Translations under genes and position numbers: made by a program
Source of the DNA: Collinsella sp.
GTDB lineage: Bacteria; Actinomycetota; Coriobacteriia; Coriobacteriales; Coriobacteriaceae
Length of the DNA: 64,000 nt
Direction of reading: 5' to 3'
Assembly: GCA_019414565.1 (NCBI GenBank)
Contig: DXLU01000006.1
Location: 1 to 64,000 of the forward strand
Notes under the pieces: model-generated
Told to the model about the DNA's origin: nothing
Databases searched by the model: none
Seen by the model: only the letters and a program-made list of their open reading frames with translations
Part shown: positions 33,525 through 41,680 of the stretch, in pieces
Position numbering within the stretch: the first letter of the stretch is position 1
Layout of the letters: every line of letters starts with the position of its first letter

Positions 33525-34232
33525 ATGGCCGTCAATTTGAAAACCGTAAAAGACACGGTGAATCTTGCAGCGGGGGTTTTAGCCGCCGCCGCCGGGGTTG
33601 TCGATGGGGCAAAGCAGCTCGGTTTCGATGTCGATGGAGCCGTGAAAAGCGCTGCCGACGGGGCAACCAACGGCGCGCGTGCTGTTGCCGACGGCATCGG
33701 CAAGGGATTTGGTGCGGCGGCGGAAGGCGTCGGCGCGGCAGCCGGCGCGTTGGGGGATGCCACGAAGGCGTTCCAGGACTCAAGGGCCGCCGCGGAGGCT
33801 CGCAAGAAGATCGATGCCGCCAGGCAATCAATATTTGAAGGCGCGTCGACGGTGATGCCCCTGCACGAGTTCATCTGCCAGCAGGTCAAAGCCTCCGAAG
33901 CTGCGTTCAACGGCTACGATATGCCCGGCTGCTATCTCATCGCGACATACCGCAGGCATGACCACGATAAGAACTTCAGCGACTATCTCGGAATATACGT
34001 GGGGTCAAGTGAGCGTATGGCGGACGATATCGCGTCCATACCTACGCGATTGGGCGATCCGGATGTCTACGCTGACTACAAGTACCGACAAAACATTTTG
34101 CTATTCGTGTATCCGTGCGAGCTGAAGGACGTCGACGAACGTCGTGGGCTCCTGCTGCGTTCGTTTGACGGCGAGAGGCTCTACAACGGCACTGGATTAT
34201 CGGTCGAGAGGGCGGCGGATGAAGACCTATAA
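33525..34232 (+). CDS. Gly/Ala-rich protein with C-terminal GIY-YIG-like domain
   Basis: 235 residues. Residues 12-80 are almost only Gly, Ala, Val, Asp and Lys in repeated amphipathic helices (GAAAEGVGAAAGALGDATKA). Residues about 134-222 look like a small GIY-YIG nuclease: GCYLIATYRR, then YLGIYVGSS, and DVYADYKYRQNILLFVYPCEL. The usual catalytic glutamate near the end is not obvious, though LKDVDERRGLLLRSFDGERLYNG has candidates. I do not recognise the whole protein. Its place after an exonuclease and before a PD-(D/E)XK-like gene (14-bp overlap) suggests a joint role. Confidence 0.55.
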   Translation: MAVNLKTVKDTVNLAAGVLAAAAGVVDGAKQLGFDVDGAVKSAADGATNGARAVADGIGKGFGAAAEGVGAAAGALGDATKAFQDSRAAAEARKKIDAARQSIFEGASTVMPLHEFICQQVKASEAAFNGYDMPGCYLIATYRRHDHDKNFSDYLGIYVGSSERMADDIASIPTRLGDPDVYADYKYRQNILLFVYPCELKDVDERRGLLLRSFDGERLYNGTGLSVERAADEDL

Positions 34233-35152
34233 CCTGGACACCATCCATAAGGTCCCCCTGCGCGAGGTGTGGCCGCATGAGGCCCACGACTTTCACCAAG
34301 TGGCTGGCCGAGGAGCAGAACCTCGCAACCCTCGGGACGGCGGTCGGAATCGAGCTCGAGCTCATAGAGACGGAGTCCTCGGTCGGATCGTTCAACGTGG
34401 ACATCTACGCGCAGGAGTCCGGTACGGGCCGCAAGGTGATCATCGAGAACCAGCTCGAGGACACCAACCACGACCATCTCGGCAAGGTGATCACGTACGC
34501 CGCCGGCAAGGGCGCCGAGGTCGTCATCTGGGTCGTGGCGCGCGCCCGCGACGAGCACCGCCAGGCCATCGAGTGGCTCAACCAGCACACCGACAGCGAC
34601 TTCGGGTTCTTCCTGGTCGAGGTCGAGCTCTGGAAGATCGGGGACTCCCTGCCCGCCCCGCGCTTCGGCGTGGTCGAGCAGCCGAACGAGTGGACCAAGA
34701 CCGTGAAGCTCTCCGAGGGGCTCAGCGAGACCGAAAAGGTCAAGCTGGCGTACTGGACGGCCTACCGCGATGTGGCGGGCGGCCATCCGGAGTTCCTCAA
34801 GGAGTTCAGCCCGCAGAAGCCCAGCAAGGACCATTGGTCGACGCTTCGCCTGGGGGTCTCGGCATACCATCTCGCCCTGCTCATCGATACGCAAAGGGGC
34901 CGCACGGGCATCGAGCTGTACGTGGATGACGACAAGGAGATCGGGCACCGCGCCATCGCCAACAGCGGGGTCTTCGAGGAGCACCTCGGGCTGACGGCGG
35001 CACCCTTCGATGCGAAAAAGGCATCGGGGCTGCGCTTCTACAAGGCGGGCCACCCCATCAAGGGCCACCAGGACGCATGGCCGGGGTACATCGAGGAGCA
35101 GCTCGGATGGGCCCTCGAGATGAAAAAAATAATCGCGGAGATCGAGCTCTAA
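34219..35152 (+). pseudogene. PD-(D/E)XK-like (DUF4268-type) nuclease gene with a +1 frameshift
   Basis: The natural start is ATG 34219, overlapping the previous gene by 14 bp. It reads VPLREVWPHEAHDF and then shifts at TTT 34291-34293. With one T less, it continues TKWLAEEQNLATLG.. to a 311-residue protein. The part from 34277 on is 291 residues. It has SVGSFNVDIYAQESG and KVIIENQLEDTNHDHLGK, matching the D..ExQ core of this nuclease-like family, and a C-terminal DUF4268-type domain. The run of three T's may be a true mutation, a sequencing error, or a phase switch. An internal start at ATG 34277 could still give most of the protein. Confidence 0.75.
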
Positions 35153-35154
35153 AA

Positions 35155-35184
35155 AACGCCCCGGCAGTAAATTGCCGGGGCGTT
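35155..35184 (+). terminator. Terminator after the nuclease cassette
   Basis: AACGCCCCGGCA pairs with TGCCGGGGCGTT, followed by TCTTATT; the A run on the other side lets it also serve the minus-strand gene. Confidence 0.8.
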
Positions 35185-35186
35185 TC

Positions 35187-35381
35187 TTATTGACGTGATT
35201 TAGCACTGGCCGTTTCGGTCCGAATGCGCCGCTCGGTTTCTTCGAGGTCCCTGACGATCCTCCCCAGCGCCATGCAGTAATGCGCGAAGACCGGGTCCTC
35301 CTTACCGAATCGGTCCTCGCAGCAGAAAAGCATCGACTCATGAAGGCAAGTGAGCTCGTAAATGATGTCTTCGAGTTCCAT
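35187..35381 (-). CDS. Small hypothetical protein
   Basis: 64 residues: MELEDIIYELTCLHESMLFC then a charged helical part ending RRIRTETASAKSRQ. Largely helical, with several cysteines near the middle. AAAGGAG is 6 bases from ATG 35381. I do not recognise it. Small helical proteins like this are common in mobile elements next to DUF2958 genes. Confidence 0.55.
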   Translation of the reverse strand: MELEDIIYELTCLHESMLFCCEDRFGKEDPVFAHYCMALGRIVRDLEETERRIRTETASAKSRQ

Positions 35382-35500
35382 GCGACTCCTTTCAAAAAGT
35401 AAATAGGGCCTTAAATGGTATCGATGTTGGACGCGGGCTGCCGGCGTCCGCCGTGAATCGGCCTCGGCCCCGCGGCCGGGTGGCACCTCCGCTACGCCGC

Positions 35501-35650
35501 GTCAAGGGGGCCCATGAGACCCCGCACAAACCTCCGCTCCGCTCCGGTTGGTGGAGGTCGTCATGGACCTCCCTTGACCCGCCTTCACTCCGGTGCGGCT
35601 TTGCAGGGAGCAAAGCCGACGACGACGCGCGGCGTCGCCATTCGGCTTTG
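35501..35650. other. Block of overlapping stem-loops ahead of the DUF2958 gene
   Basis: In a 318-bp gap (35382-35699) without a credible gene: GTCAAGGG (35501-35508) pairs with CCCTTGAC (35571-35578); inside, GGAGGTC with GACCTCC (35553-35572); then AAAGCCGA (35612-35619) with TCGGCTTT (35642-35649), enclosing GACGC-GCG-GCGTC. It could be a structured leader, an origin of transfer or a single-strand origin. Confidence 0.55.
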
Positions 35651-35699
35651 CCCGCAGGGGCGAGATGTTGAGGGCCACGTGCCCGGAACGGAGGAAGAC

Positions 35700-35999
35700 A
35701 TGCAGCAGCTGATGACCGTGGAAATCGCCAAGACGGTGCCGGGGCTCTATGGGCAGGACGGGGCGGAGGACCCCACGGTCTACGCCCACTACTTCTCGTG
35801 CGTGAACGGATGGGACTGGTGGCTGCTCGAGTTCGACGGCACGGACGAGGCGTTCGGCCTCGTCGAGGGCTACGACGACGAGCTCGGCTACTTCAGCATC
35901 AAGGAGATGGCCGAGCTGAACCGCCAGATGGGGTTCGCCGCCGTCGAGCGCGACGAGCACTTCTCCCCGAAGCCGCTCAGCGCCGTCAGGAGGAGGTAG
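35700..35999 (+). CDS. DUF2958 family protein
   Basis: 99 residues. VPGLYGQDGAEDPTVYAHYFSCVNGWDWWLLEFDG and LVEGYDDELGYFSIKEMAEL follow the pattern of DUF2958, small proteins found in mobile elements. ERDEHFSPKPLSAV is the conserved end. Function is not established. GGAGGAAG is 6 bases from ATG 35700. The next gene starts 4 bases after the stop. Confidence 0.8.
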   Translation: MQQLMTVEIAKTVPGLYGQDGAEDPTVYAHYFSCVNGWDWWLLEFDGTDEAFGLVEGYDDELGYFSIKEMAELNRQMGFAAVERDEHFSPKPLSAVRRR

Positions 36000-36003
36000 C
36001 CGC

Positions 36004-36600
36004 ATGGTCACGGTCGAGTTCGACTCCATGGGCGAGGCGGTCCGCCTCGCCCTCGTGGCCGGGGAGTACGTGGGCGGCGGCCTGGCCGTCCTCCTCCTCG
36101 ACGCCACGGACCCGCGTTCCGAGGGCTACATGGCCGGGTGGGGCGTGCTCACGGCGAACGTGCCGTCGGCGGCCGAGTGGTGCCGCGGGCACGGCAACAT
36201 CGCCATCGACGCCGCGGTCCCCGCGGCGCTCATCGAGGCGCTCGAGGCCGCCGGCTTGCTTCGCATGGCCGTCCGCTCGGTGGCGTCCGGGATGGCCCGC
36301 TACCCGCTGGCCACGGTCGCCGGGCACGCCCTCGACGGCATGGGCGGCCTGAGCGAGACCCTCGAGGAGGCTCTCGGCTCGACGGTCGTCGTCGAGTACG
36401 AGTCGGGCGGCGACGGCGGCGCGTTCGAGGTGGGGACCGCACCGGCGGGCTCGGCCGCGCTCGAGCGCCTCATCGCCGCCGCGAGGTCCGAGGCCGACGC
36501 GTCGGCAGCCGCCGGCGGATGGGCTGCCGTCCGGGTCGGTTTCGGGGACGCCGAGACCATCGACTGCGAGACGGGCCGGACGGTTTACGTCGCGGGGTGA
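36004..36600 (+). CDS. DUF4313-like mobile-element protein
   Basis: 198 residues. EYVGGGLAVLLLDATDPRSEGYMAGWGVLTANVP and the later GNIAIDAAVPAALIEALEAAGL fit DUF4313-type proteins, which often follow DUF2958 genes. The rest is Ala/Gly/Glu-rich and very GC-rich. AGGAGG is in the end of the previous gene. No function is known. Confidence 0.55.
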   Translation: MVTVEFDSMGEAVRLALVAGEYVGGGLAVLLLDATDPRSEGYMAGWGVLTANVPSAAEWCRGHGNIAIDAAVPAALIEALEAAGLLRMAVRSVASGMARYPLATVAGHALDGMGGLSETLEEALGSTVVVEYESGGDGGAFEVGTAPAGSAALERLIAAARSEADASAAAGGWAAVRVGFGDAETIDCETGRTVYVAG

Positions 36601-36956
36601 AATGGGAGGAGGGCGCGGGCGCGGTCCGGATGGGCCGCGCTTTTCCTTTCCCGGGGATGCGGAACTCCCACCGTCCAAGTGCCTTGGACGGTGGGAGCTG
36701 GATACGACGATATACTGCGCGTGCAACGGGGACACGCGCCTCCTTTTCGGTTGACTCCACCAGTTCGTACAGAGACTTTTCGATTTCCCGCTTTGATTTG
36801 GAGGTCTGTAATTCCATATTTCTGGAATACGGCACGAGGCTGAGCTTCGAAATCGCGTCTTGCGTCGGTAGATTGTTCCGCGTCCGCGACCAGTTTTTCA
36901 AGGGTGCTAAGCTGGGACTGTATTGAGAGTTCGTTTAGGTGGTTCACATTGTCCAT
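36585..36956 (-). CDS. Possible small protein with leader-peptide-like N-terminus
   Basis: Up to 123 residues from ATG 36956. The first 70 (MDNVNHLNELSIQSQL, then ARRDFEAQPRAVFQKYGITD) look like a helix followed by a leader-type F-x-x-x-P-x-A-x-x-x-x-Y-G-I motif as seen in some nitrile-hydratase-like RiPP leaders. The last 50 read through the 36665-36697 hairpin and are not convincing. There is no clear ribosome site, and another minus-strand frame overlaps. Low confidence. Confidence 0.25.
   Translation of the reverse strand: MDNVNHLNELSIQSQLSTLEKLVADAEQSTDARRDFEAQPRAVFQKYGITDLQIKAGNRKVSVRTGGVNRKGGACPRCTRSISSYPAPTVQGTWTVGVPHPRERKSAAHPDRARALLPFHPAT
36665..36697. repeat. Perfect 15-bp hairpin
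   Basis: CTCCCACCGTCCAAG and CTTGGACGGTGGGAG with a TGC loop. No T run. It sits in the 423-bp gap 36601-37023, which otherwise holds only the weak minus-strand frame. Confidence 0.7.
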
Positions 36957-37023
36957 AGCGGTGACCACCAATGTTGAATAGCTGTCTTGAAAGACTGTGT
37001 ATTTATACTTGATTTAAGGCGGA

Positions 37024-37683
37024 GTGGAATGTGAGCGCGCAAGGAGATGCGGAATCGATGAGAGCCTCAAAAAAATTACCGCAGTGTTATCATCCTTCAT
37101 CCTCTCTATTCTTCCATTTCTGATTCTATGGGCGGCTTGGTCAGTCCTCCCTGATACAATTCCCGCTCATTGGAGTGGGGGTGTGGTTGATCGATGGGGT
37201 AATAAGCTTGAATTGCTGGTTGTTCCGCTGTTTTCTCTGATTGGTTCTATTGCAATTTCTGTGTACCTTATTGTTTCCACGCGGCGAAGAGAGTTCGCGG
37301 ATTTCTCTGTTCGAATGCGACGGGACTTTGTTGCGTGCTATATTTCTAGCCTTCTTTTATCGACAACCTGCTCAGTGATAATTGTCGTTTGGGTTCAGTT
37401 GATTCTTGCGCAAAACACTGCGGTTGATGGGGGACTTGGACTATCGATCCTGTATTCCCTTCCCGGGCTATATGTGATCTTGTGCGCCTTGCCGCCTTTT
37501 TATGCGAGCAGCGAGAGCAAAAAGGCAGAGCGCCTGATAACAGTTCTTATTGGCGGCGCGGAGATTGTTCTTTGTGGAATAGTGCTTGAAGGTTCGGCTG
37601 CCTCTTATGCGATGATTGGACTGATGATTCTGTTCTGTGCGTTTGAGATTGTGTCACAGGTAAGGGATAGCCGGTCCTTATGA
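37024..37683 (+). CDS. Membrane protein with DUF1648-like domain
   Basis: About 219 residues with roughly six hydrophobic segments. LPDTIPAHWSGGVVDRWGNKL is the DUF1648 signature found in SdpI-like and related membrane proteins. Base composition is clearly poorer in G+C than its neighbours, suggesting a different source. The start is uncertain: GTG 37024 is close to AAGGCGG. SdpI homologues give immunity or signalling in Bacillus; that role is only a possibility here. Confidence 0.6.
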   Translation: MECERARRCGIDESLKKITAVLSSFILSILPFLILWAAWSVLPDTIPAHWSGGVVDRWGNKLELLVVPLFSLIGSIAISVYLIVSTRRREFADFSVRMRRDFVACYISSLLLSTTCSVIIVVWVQLILAQNTAVDGGLGLSILYSLPGLYVILCALPPFYASSESKKAERLITVLIGGAEIVLCGIVLEGSAASYAMIGLMILFCAFEIVSQVRDSRSL

Positions 37684-37787
37684 GCAGGATAAGGGCGCAC
37701 TACGGGCGCCCGGGATTTTGCGGCGCAACTCGGCGTGCCGAGTTCGTTTCCGCTGGTAGCGTGGAAAGATAAACCGAAAGACCGCCA

Positions 37788-37837
37788 CGGCCCGCCGTCA
37801 TACGCGCCTCGCGCGCCGTATGACGGCGGGCCGTTTT
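37788..37837. terminator. Strong terminator between convergent genes
   Basis: CGGCCCGCCGTCATACG (37788-37804) pairs perfectly over 17 bp with CGTATGACGGCGGGCCG (37817-37833), followed by TTTT. Confidence 0.85.
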
Positions 37838-37860
37838 CGCAGGCAGGGCCGTATGACGCA

Positions 37861-39819
37861 TCAGAACCCGTCGGGCGCGGCGGATACCTTGCGCTTCCTG
37901 CCGCCGGACGGCGACCCCTTGGGCTTTTTCGGCTTCTCCGGGATGCGCCACACCGGTGCCGGGGAGGTGTTCCGGACATCCCCCTCGAGCGCCCGCGCGA
38001 GCAGCGCGCCCTCGGCCTCCGGCGACGTCATGCCGAGCAGCGGTCCCAGGAACGTCTCGGTGATGTCGCGGCTGGCGAGTGCCATCGGGCCCTCCGCGTC
38101 GATCACGAGCGCGCCGTTCTCGCGCGCGCTCCAGGCCATGAGCTCTGACGGGGTGATCAGCGGCCGGCGCGCCACGGAGAACGACTTGCCGGACGAGGAG
38201 CTCTGCGTCCCCTTGGTGGAGCTCTGCCCGGTCGTCTTGACGCTGTAGTCGCCGAGACGCTTGCTGATCTCCTCCGCCTCGCCGACGGACTCCACCGAGA
38301 GGACGACCTGGGTGCCGAGCAGCGCCAGCAGCGCGTCCGACTCCGCCCTGGAGTAACCGCATCGCGCCTCGAGCAGATGGGTGTTCTGGAGCACGAAGAC
38401 GACGTGCAGCCCGATGCTGCGGACCTCCGCGAGGTCGCCGAGGAGGCGGGGGATCTTGGGGATCCCGGACCCCTCGTCGATGGCGAGCAGGGTCTCCGCT
38501 GGCAGCCTGCCGCCGGACAGGCGCGCGATCTCGCGCAGTGCCGACAGCGCCTGGGAGAAGATGCACGAGACGAGCGCGCCGCGGTCGCCGCGGTCCGTCG
38601 CGCTGGCGATGTAGAGGATGGTGGGCTTGCGCCCGACCGATGCGAGGTCGACCTCGCCGTCCCAGAGCATGCGGCTGACGTCGTCGTCGCAGAAGGACAT
38701 GAGGTAGTTGCGCGCGGTGGAGACGAGGGCCTCGCCCCCGCCGCCGTTCGACGAGGCGACGAGGAGGAACTGGCGCGCCGGGTTTCCCGCCGGCAGGTCC
38801 GCGGCGAGCTCCTCCAGCGACTTTACCGCGCTCTTCCCGTCGCGGGGCTCCAGGAGCGCGAGCACGGTCGATAGGTTTCGGGCGCTGTCAGGGATCCGCC
38901 CGTCCGTTATCGCGAGCAGGCAGAGGCCGGTTAGCAGGTTGCGGCTGGCGTCCGTGAAGAACCTCTGGCCGGAGGAGAAGGCGTCGGGCACGATGGCCGC
39001 CGACAGCTCGCGGAGCTCGGCCACGGCACCTGCGACGCCCTCGGTCCCGAGTGCCGCGATGGCGCGGTCGAGGGGGTTGAACCTCGCCGACTTGACGGGC
39101 TCGTCGAGCCGGATGGCGACGACCTCCATCCCGGCCCTCCTGGCGAGCGGCTCGGTCCATGCGCGAATCTCGGACTTCGGGTCGTGGACGATGACGGACG
39201 TCGGGATCCCGTGGGCGTTGCGGTCGATCGCCGCGACGATCGAGGGTGCCGTCGCGCGTCTGCTTTTGCCCGCGCCGCTGCCCGCCCTTATGAGGCAGTG
39301 GACGGCGGGGACCATCGCGATCCCACCGCCGATGCAGCCGGCCGCCACGAGCCCCTTCGCGGCGGCCTTCCCGTCCCAGGGAGGGCAGCGCCTCGAGACC
39401 CTGGAGGGCCTCGACTCGAGCCAGGCGTCCCCGTGCGTGCGCGTGGGCGCGCGGTCGCCGGCGAACGTCCCGTCGTGGAGTCTCGCCCACGAGCGGCCCC
39501 AAGAAACGAATCCGAGCGCGAGGACGGAGGCCGCGACGAGGGCGAGCGCCGCGAGCATCTCTCCTATCTCGCCCGACGCCGCCGCGTCGGCGGCCGCCTC
39601 GAGGGGGCCGCGGAAGACGTAGGCGGGCTCGGGGCCCGGGTCGGCCGTGGGCAGCCGCAGCAGGACGGAGAGGCCCGAGATGAGGGATAGGGTCCACCAC
39701 CTGGCGTAGTCCCAGGCGCCGGCGGTCGCGGTGCAGGCTATGACGGCGGCGACGCCGTGGGCCGCGAGCGTGCCGGCGAGTTCCCTTTTCATGTCGCGGT
39801 TGAAGGATTTCGGTTTCAT
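37861..39819 (-). CDS. Type IV coupling protein (VirD4/TraG-like)
   Basis: 652 residues. N-terminal membrane segments at about 16-36 and 85-105, then a cytoplasmic ATPase. Walker A IRAGSGAGKSRRAT, then VIVHDPKSEIRAWTEPLARR typical of the TraG/VirD4 group, Walker B LLAIDEGSGIP, and VLQNTHLLEARCGYSRAE. It would bring the relaxase-DNA complex to a secretion channel supplied by another element. The start overlaps the relaxase stop (ATGA). The C-terminal tail is Lys/Pro-rich. Confidence 0.9.
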   Translation of the reverse strand: MKPKSFNRDMKRELAGTLAAHGVAAVIACTATAGAWDYARWWTLSLISGLSVLLRLPTADPGPEPAYVFRGPLEAAADAAASGEIGEMLAALALVAASVLALGFVSWGRSWARLHDGTFAGDRAPTRTHGDAWLESRPSRVSRRCPPWDGKAAAKGLVAAGCIGGGIAMVPAVHCLIRAGSGAGKSRRATAPSIVAAIDRNAHGIPTSVIVHDPKSEIRAWTEPLARRAGMEVVAIRLDEPVKSARFNPLDRAIAALGTEGVAGAVAELRELSAAIVPDAFSSGQRFFTDASRNLLTGLCLLAITDGRIPDSARNLSTVLALLEPRDGKSAVKSLEELAADLPAGNPARQFLLVASSNGGGGEALVSTARNYLMSFCDDDVSRMLWDGEVDLASVGRKPTILYIASATDRGDRGALVSCIFSQALSALREIARLSGGRLPAETLLAIDEGSGIPKIPRLLGDLAEVRSIGLHVVFVLQNTHLLEARCGYSRAESDALLALLGTQVVLSVESVGEAEEISKRLGDYSVKTTGQSSTKGTQSSSSGKSFSVARRPLITPSELMAWSARENGALVIDAEGPMALASRDITETFLGPLLGMTSPEAEGALLARALEGDVRNTSPAPVWRIPEKPKKPKGSPSGGRKRKVSAAPDGF

Positions 39820-41171
39820 CTCGTGATCGTCCTCTCTATCCTGTTCGCTATCTTCACTGCGGGGACGTTCGCCGGCCTGGCGCCGCCGGAGGCGAGGATC
39901 CTCAGGGTCGCGGCGATGAGCCGCAGCGCCCTCTCGCCGGCCTCGTCCCCCATGTCGCGCCCGCCGGCGTCCCGCGTGGTCTCCCTGGCGACCAGTGCCG
40001 CCATCGCGGCTGCCCGCCCGAGGGCCGGACCGGGCGACGGCGCATGCCTGAAGGCCCGGTCTGCCGTGGGGCACCCCCTGAGGTCTGCCGGCTCGAGGTC
40101 CCGTCCGTGTGCGACCTTTCGCGCGAGCCTTTCGAGGCGCGCCTTCGGGATGCAGGAACGGGCCTCGGTGGTGAGTCCGGCCTCCCGCCGCCTCTCCGTC
40201 GCGGGGCCGGTTTGGGGCGCGGCGCGTCGTGTCGGCACCTCCTCGTGAGCCGGCGTCCTGTCTGGGGCTATGACCCGCAGCGCCGCGTTCTCGCACCGGA
40301 GGCCGAGGTCGGCGGCCGCCTTGCGGACGTAGACATCCCGCGACTCACCGGTCAGGCACTTGAGGTCGGCGCACCTCTCGACCGCCTTTTTGTGGCGCTC
40401 CAGTGCGCCGGCGAGTGCGGGGGAGTCGGACGCCGCCTGGCCGAGGGCCTCCCTCAACGCGGCGGAGGCCTCCGGGTGGAAACGCCTGAGGTGGGCGGCC
40501 TCGATCCTTCCGTCCGGCGGCAGCTCGATATCGAAACGGTTCCGGTCGATGCGGGCGACGGCGTCCAGCGCGGTCTCCCTCGCGAGGTCGCGCTCGATGT
40601 AGGCCTCCCGCAGCAGCGGCGCCATGGCCTTTGAGGAGATTTCGAGCCGCGCCGTCTCCATCTTCCCCCTGGGCAGCAGGGAGTCCCAGTCGCCCTCGAG
40701 GTCGACCGTGAGGATGTGGACGTGGTGGCTCGTGCCGTTGATGTGCATCGCCGCGTAGAACTCCACGCGGCTCTCGGGCACGCCGGTCATCTCGGAGAAG
40801 AGCCTCGGCCACTCGGAGCGCACCAGGGCCTGCCAGGCGTCCAGGCGGTCGAGGCCGGCCCCGGGGGCGATGTCGTTCGGGACCGTGACGACGGTGGTGA
40901 GCACCGCGCCGCCGTTTTGGGCGATGGTGCGCCTGGCCTCCGCCACGGGGACCGGGCCGTCCGCGCCCCAGAGGCCGCCGGTCGAGCCGGTCCTGTTCGC
41001 GGCGTAGGCGGCCAGGCCGTCCACGCCGAGCCTCCTGCCGTCCGCCTCGCTGACCTCGATGACGACGCCGCGGCGGGTGCCGGCGTATGCCGCCAGACCC
41101 GCGGCGGCCGCCCTTGCTGACGCCCCCGCGTGGACGACGGAGTGGTTGACGATGACGGGCGGGCTAGCCAT
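39816..41171 (-). CDS. HUH relaxase (MobP/MobL-type)
   Basis: 451 residues. VEFYAAMHINGTSHHVHILTVD contains His143, His149/150 and His152, the metal-binding HUH-type motif. Tyrosine candidates for strand nicking are Tyr29 and Tyr56 (AAYAANRTGSTG). The remaining half is basic and Arg/Ala-rich. It would nick the element at its origin of transfer. The start overlaps the RHH protein end by 8 bp, and its end overlaps the coupling-protein gene by 4 bp, so the three form one operon. Confidence 0.87.
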   Translation of the reverse strand: MASPPVIVNHSVVHAGASARAAAAGLAAYAGTRRGVVIEVSEADGRRLGVDGLAAYAANRTGSTGGLWGADGPVPVAEARRTIAQNGGAVLTTVVTVPNDIAPGAGLDRLDAWQALVRSEWPRLFSEMTGVPESRVEFYAAMHINGTSHHVHILTVDLEGDWDSLLPRGKMETARLEISSKAMAPLLREAYIERDLARETALDAVARIDRNRFDIELPPDGRIEAAHLRRFHPEASAALREALGQAASDSPALAGALERHKKAVERCADLKCLTGESRDVYVRKAAADLGLRCENAALRVIAPDRTPAHEEVPTRRAAPQTGPATERRREAGLTTEARSCIPKARLERLARKVAHGRDLEPADLRGCPTADRAFRHAPSPGPALGRAAAMAALVARETTRDAGGRDMGDEAGERALRLIAATLRILASGGARPANVPAVKIANRIERTITR

Positions 41172-41622
41172 CGGCGCGCTCGCGCGCGTGGAGCTTCACC
41201 TCGTCGATGCGGCCGAGGCCGGCACGGCTGAGCTCGCCGGCCTGCGCGAGGTAGTTCTTCCAGATGTCCGCGACGGGGACGTCGTCGAGCGAGGCGTAGG
41301 AGGCCTTGAGGACGTCGGCCGACATGAGGCCCGCCATGATGGCGGCGGTCATGGGGCGCGAGAGGACCGCGGCGATGCGGTCCTCGGTGGCGTCGAGCTT
41401 GCGCTCGATGTCGAGTGCGGCGACGTCCATCCGCGCGTCGACGACGCCGCGGATGAAATCCGCGACCTCGTTGCCGTAGAGGTCGAGCTCCTCCGCGGCG
41501 AGTGCCGAGCGCAGGAGCGAGCGGATCTCGTCGCTGACGCTGGAGTTGTCGAGCTCCGCCCGCGTCTTGAGGGCGGTGTAGAGCTTGTGGTCGATTTTTA
41601 CGCTGACATTTCTCGTTGTCAT
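41164..41622 (-). CDS. Relaxosome accessory protein, ribbon-helix-helix type
   Basis: 152 residues. TRNVSVKIDHKLYTALKTRAELDNSSVSDEIRSLLRSAL is a clear ribbon-helix-helix DNA-binding domain, and the rest is helical. Next to the relaxase it most likely binds the origin of transfer, as MobC-type proteins do. AAGGAAAA lies ahead of ATG 41622. Confidence 0.75.
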   Translation of the reverse strand: MTTRNVSVKIDHKLYTALKTRAELDNSSVSDEIRSLLRSALAAEELDLYGNEVADFIRGVVDARMDVAALDIERKLDATEDRIAAVLSRPMTAAIMAGLMSADVLKASYASLDDVPVADIWKNYLAQAGELSRAGLGRIDEVKLHARERADG

Positions 41623-41639
41623 TTTTCCTTCTCCGTTAA

Positions 41640-41670
41640 AGAAAAGGCCGCCGCCTGTGTAGGCGGCGGC
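41640..41670 (-). terminator. Terminator on the minus strand
   Basis: GCCGCCGCCT (41647-41656) with AGGCGGCGGC (41661-41670); on the minus strand followed by CTTTTCTTT. It ends the upstream gene ahead of the mobilization operon. Confidence 0.75.
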
Positions 41671-41680
41671 GCGTGGCGGA

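Noticed and set aside
40044..40634. Plus-strand frames within the mobilization region
   Set aside because: They overlap the relaxase entirely and have the Arg/Pro/Ala bias of shadow frames.
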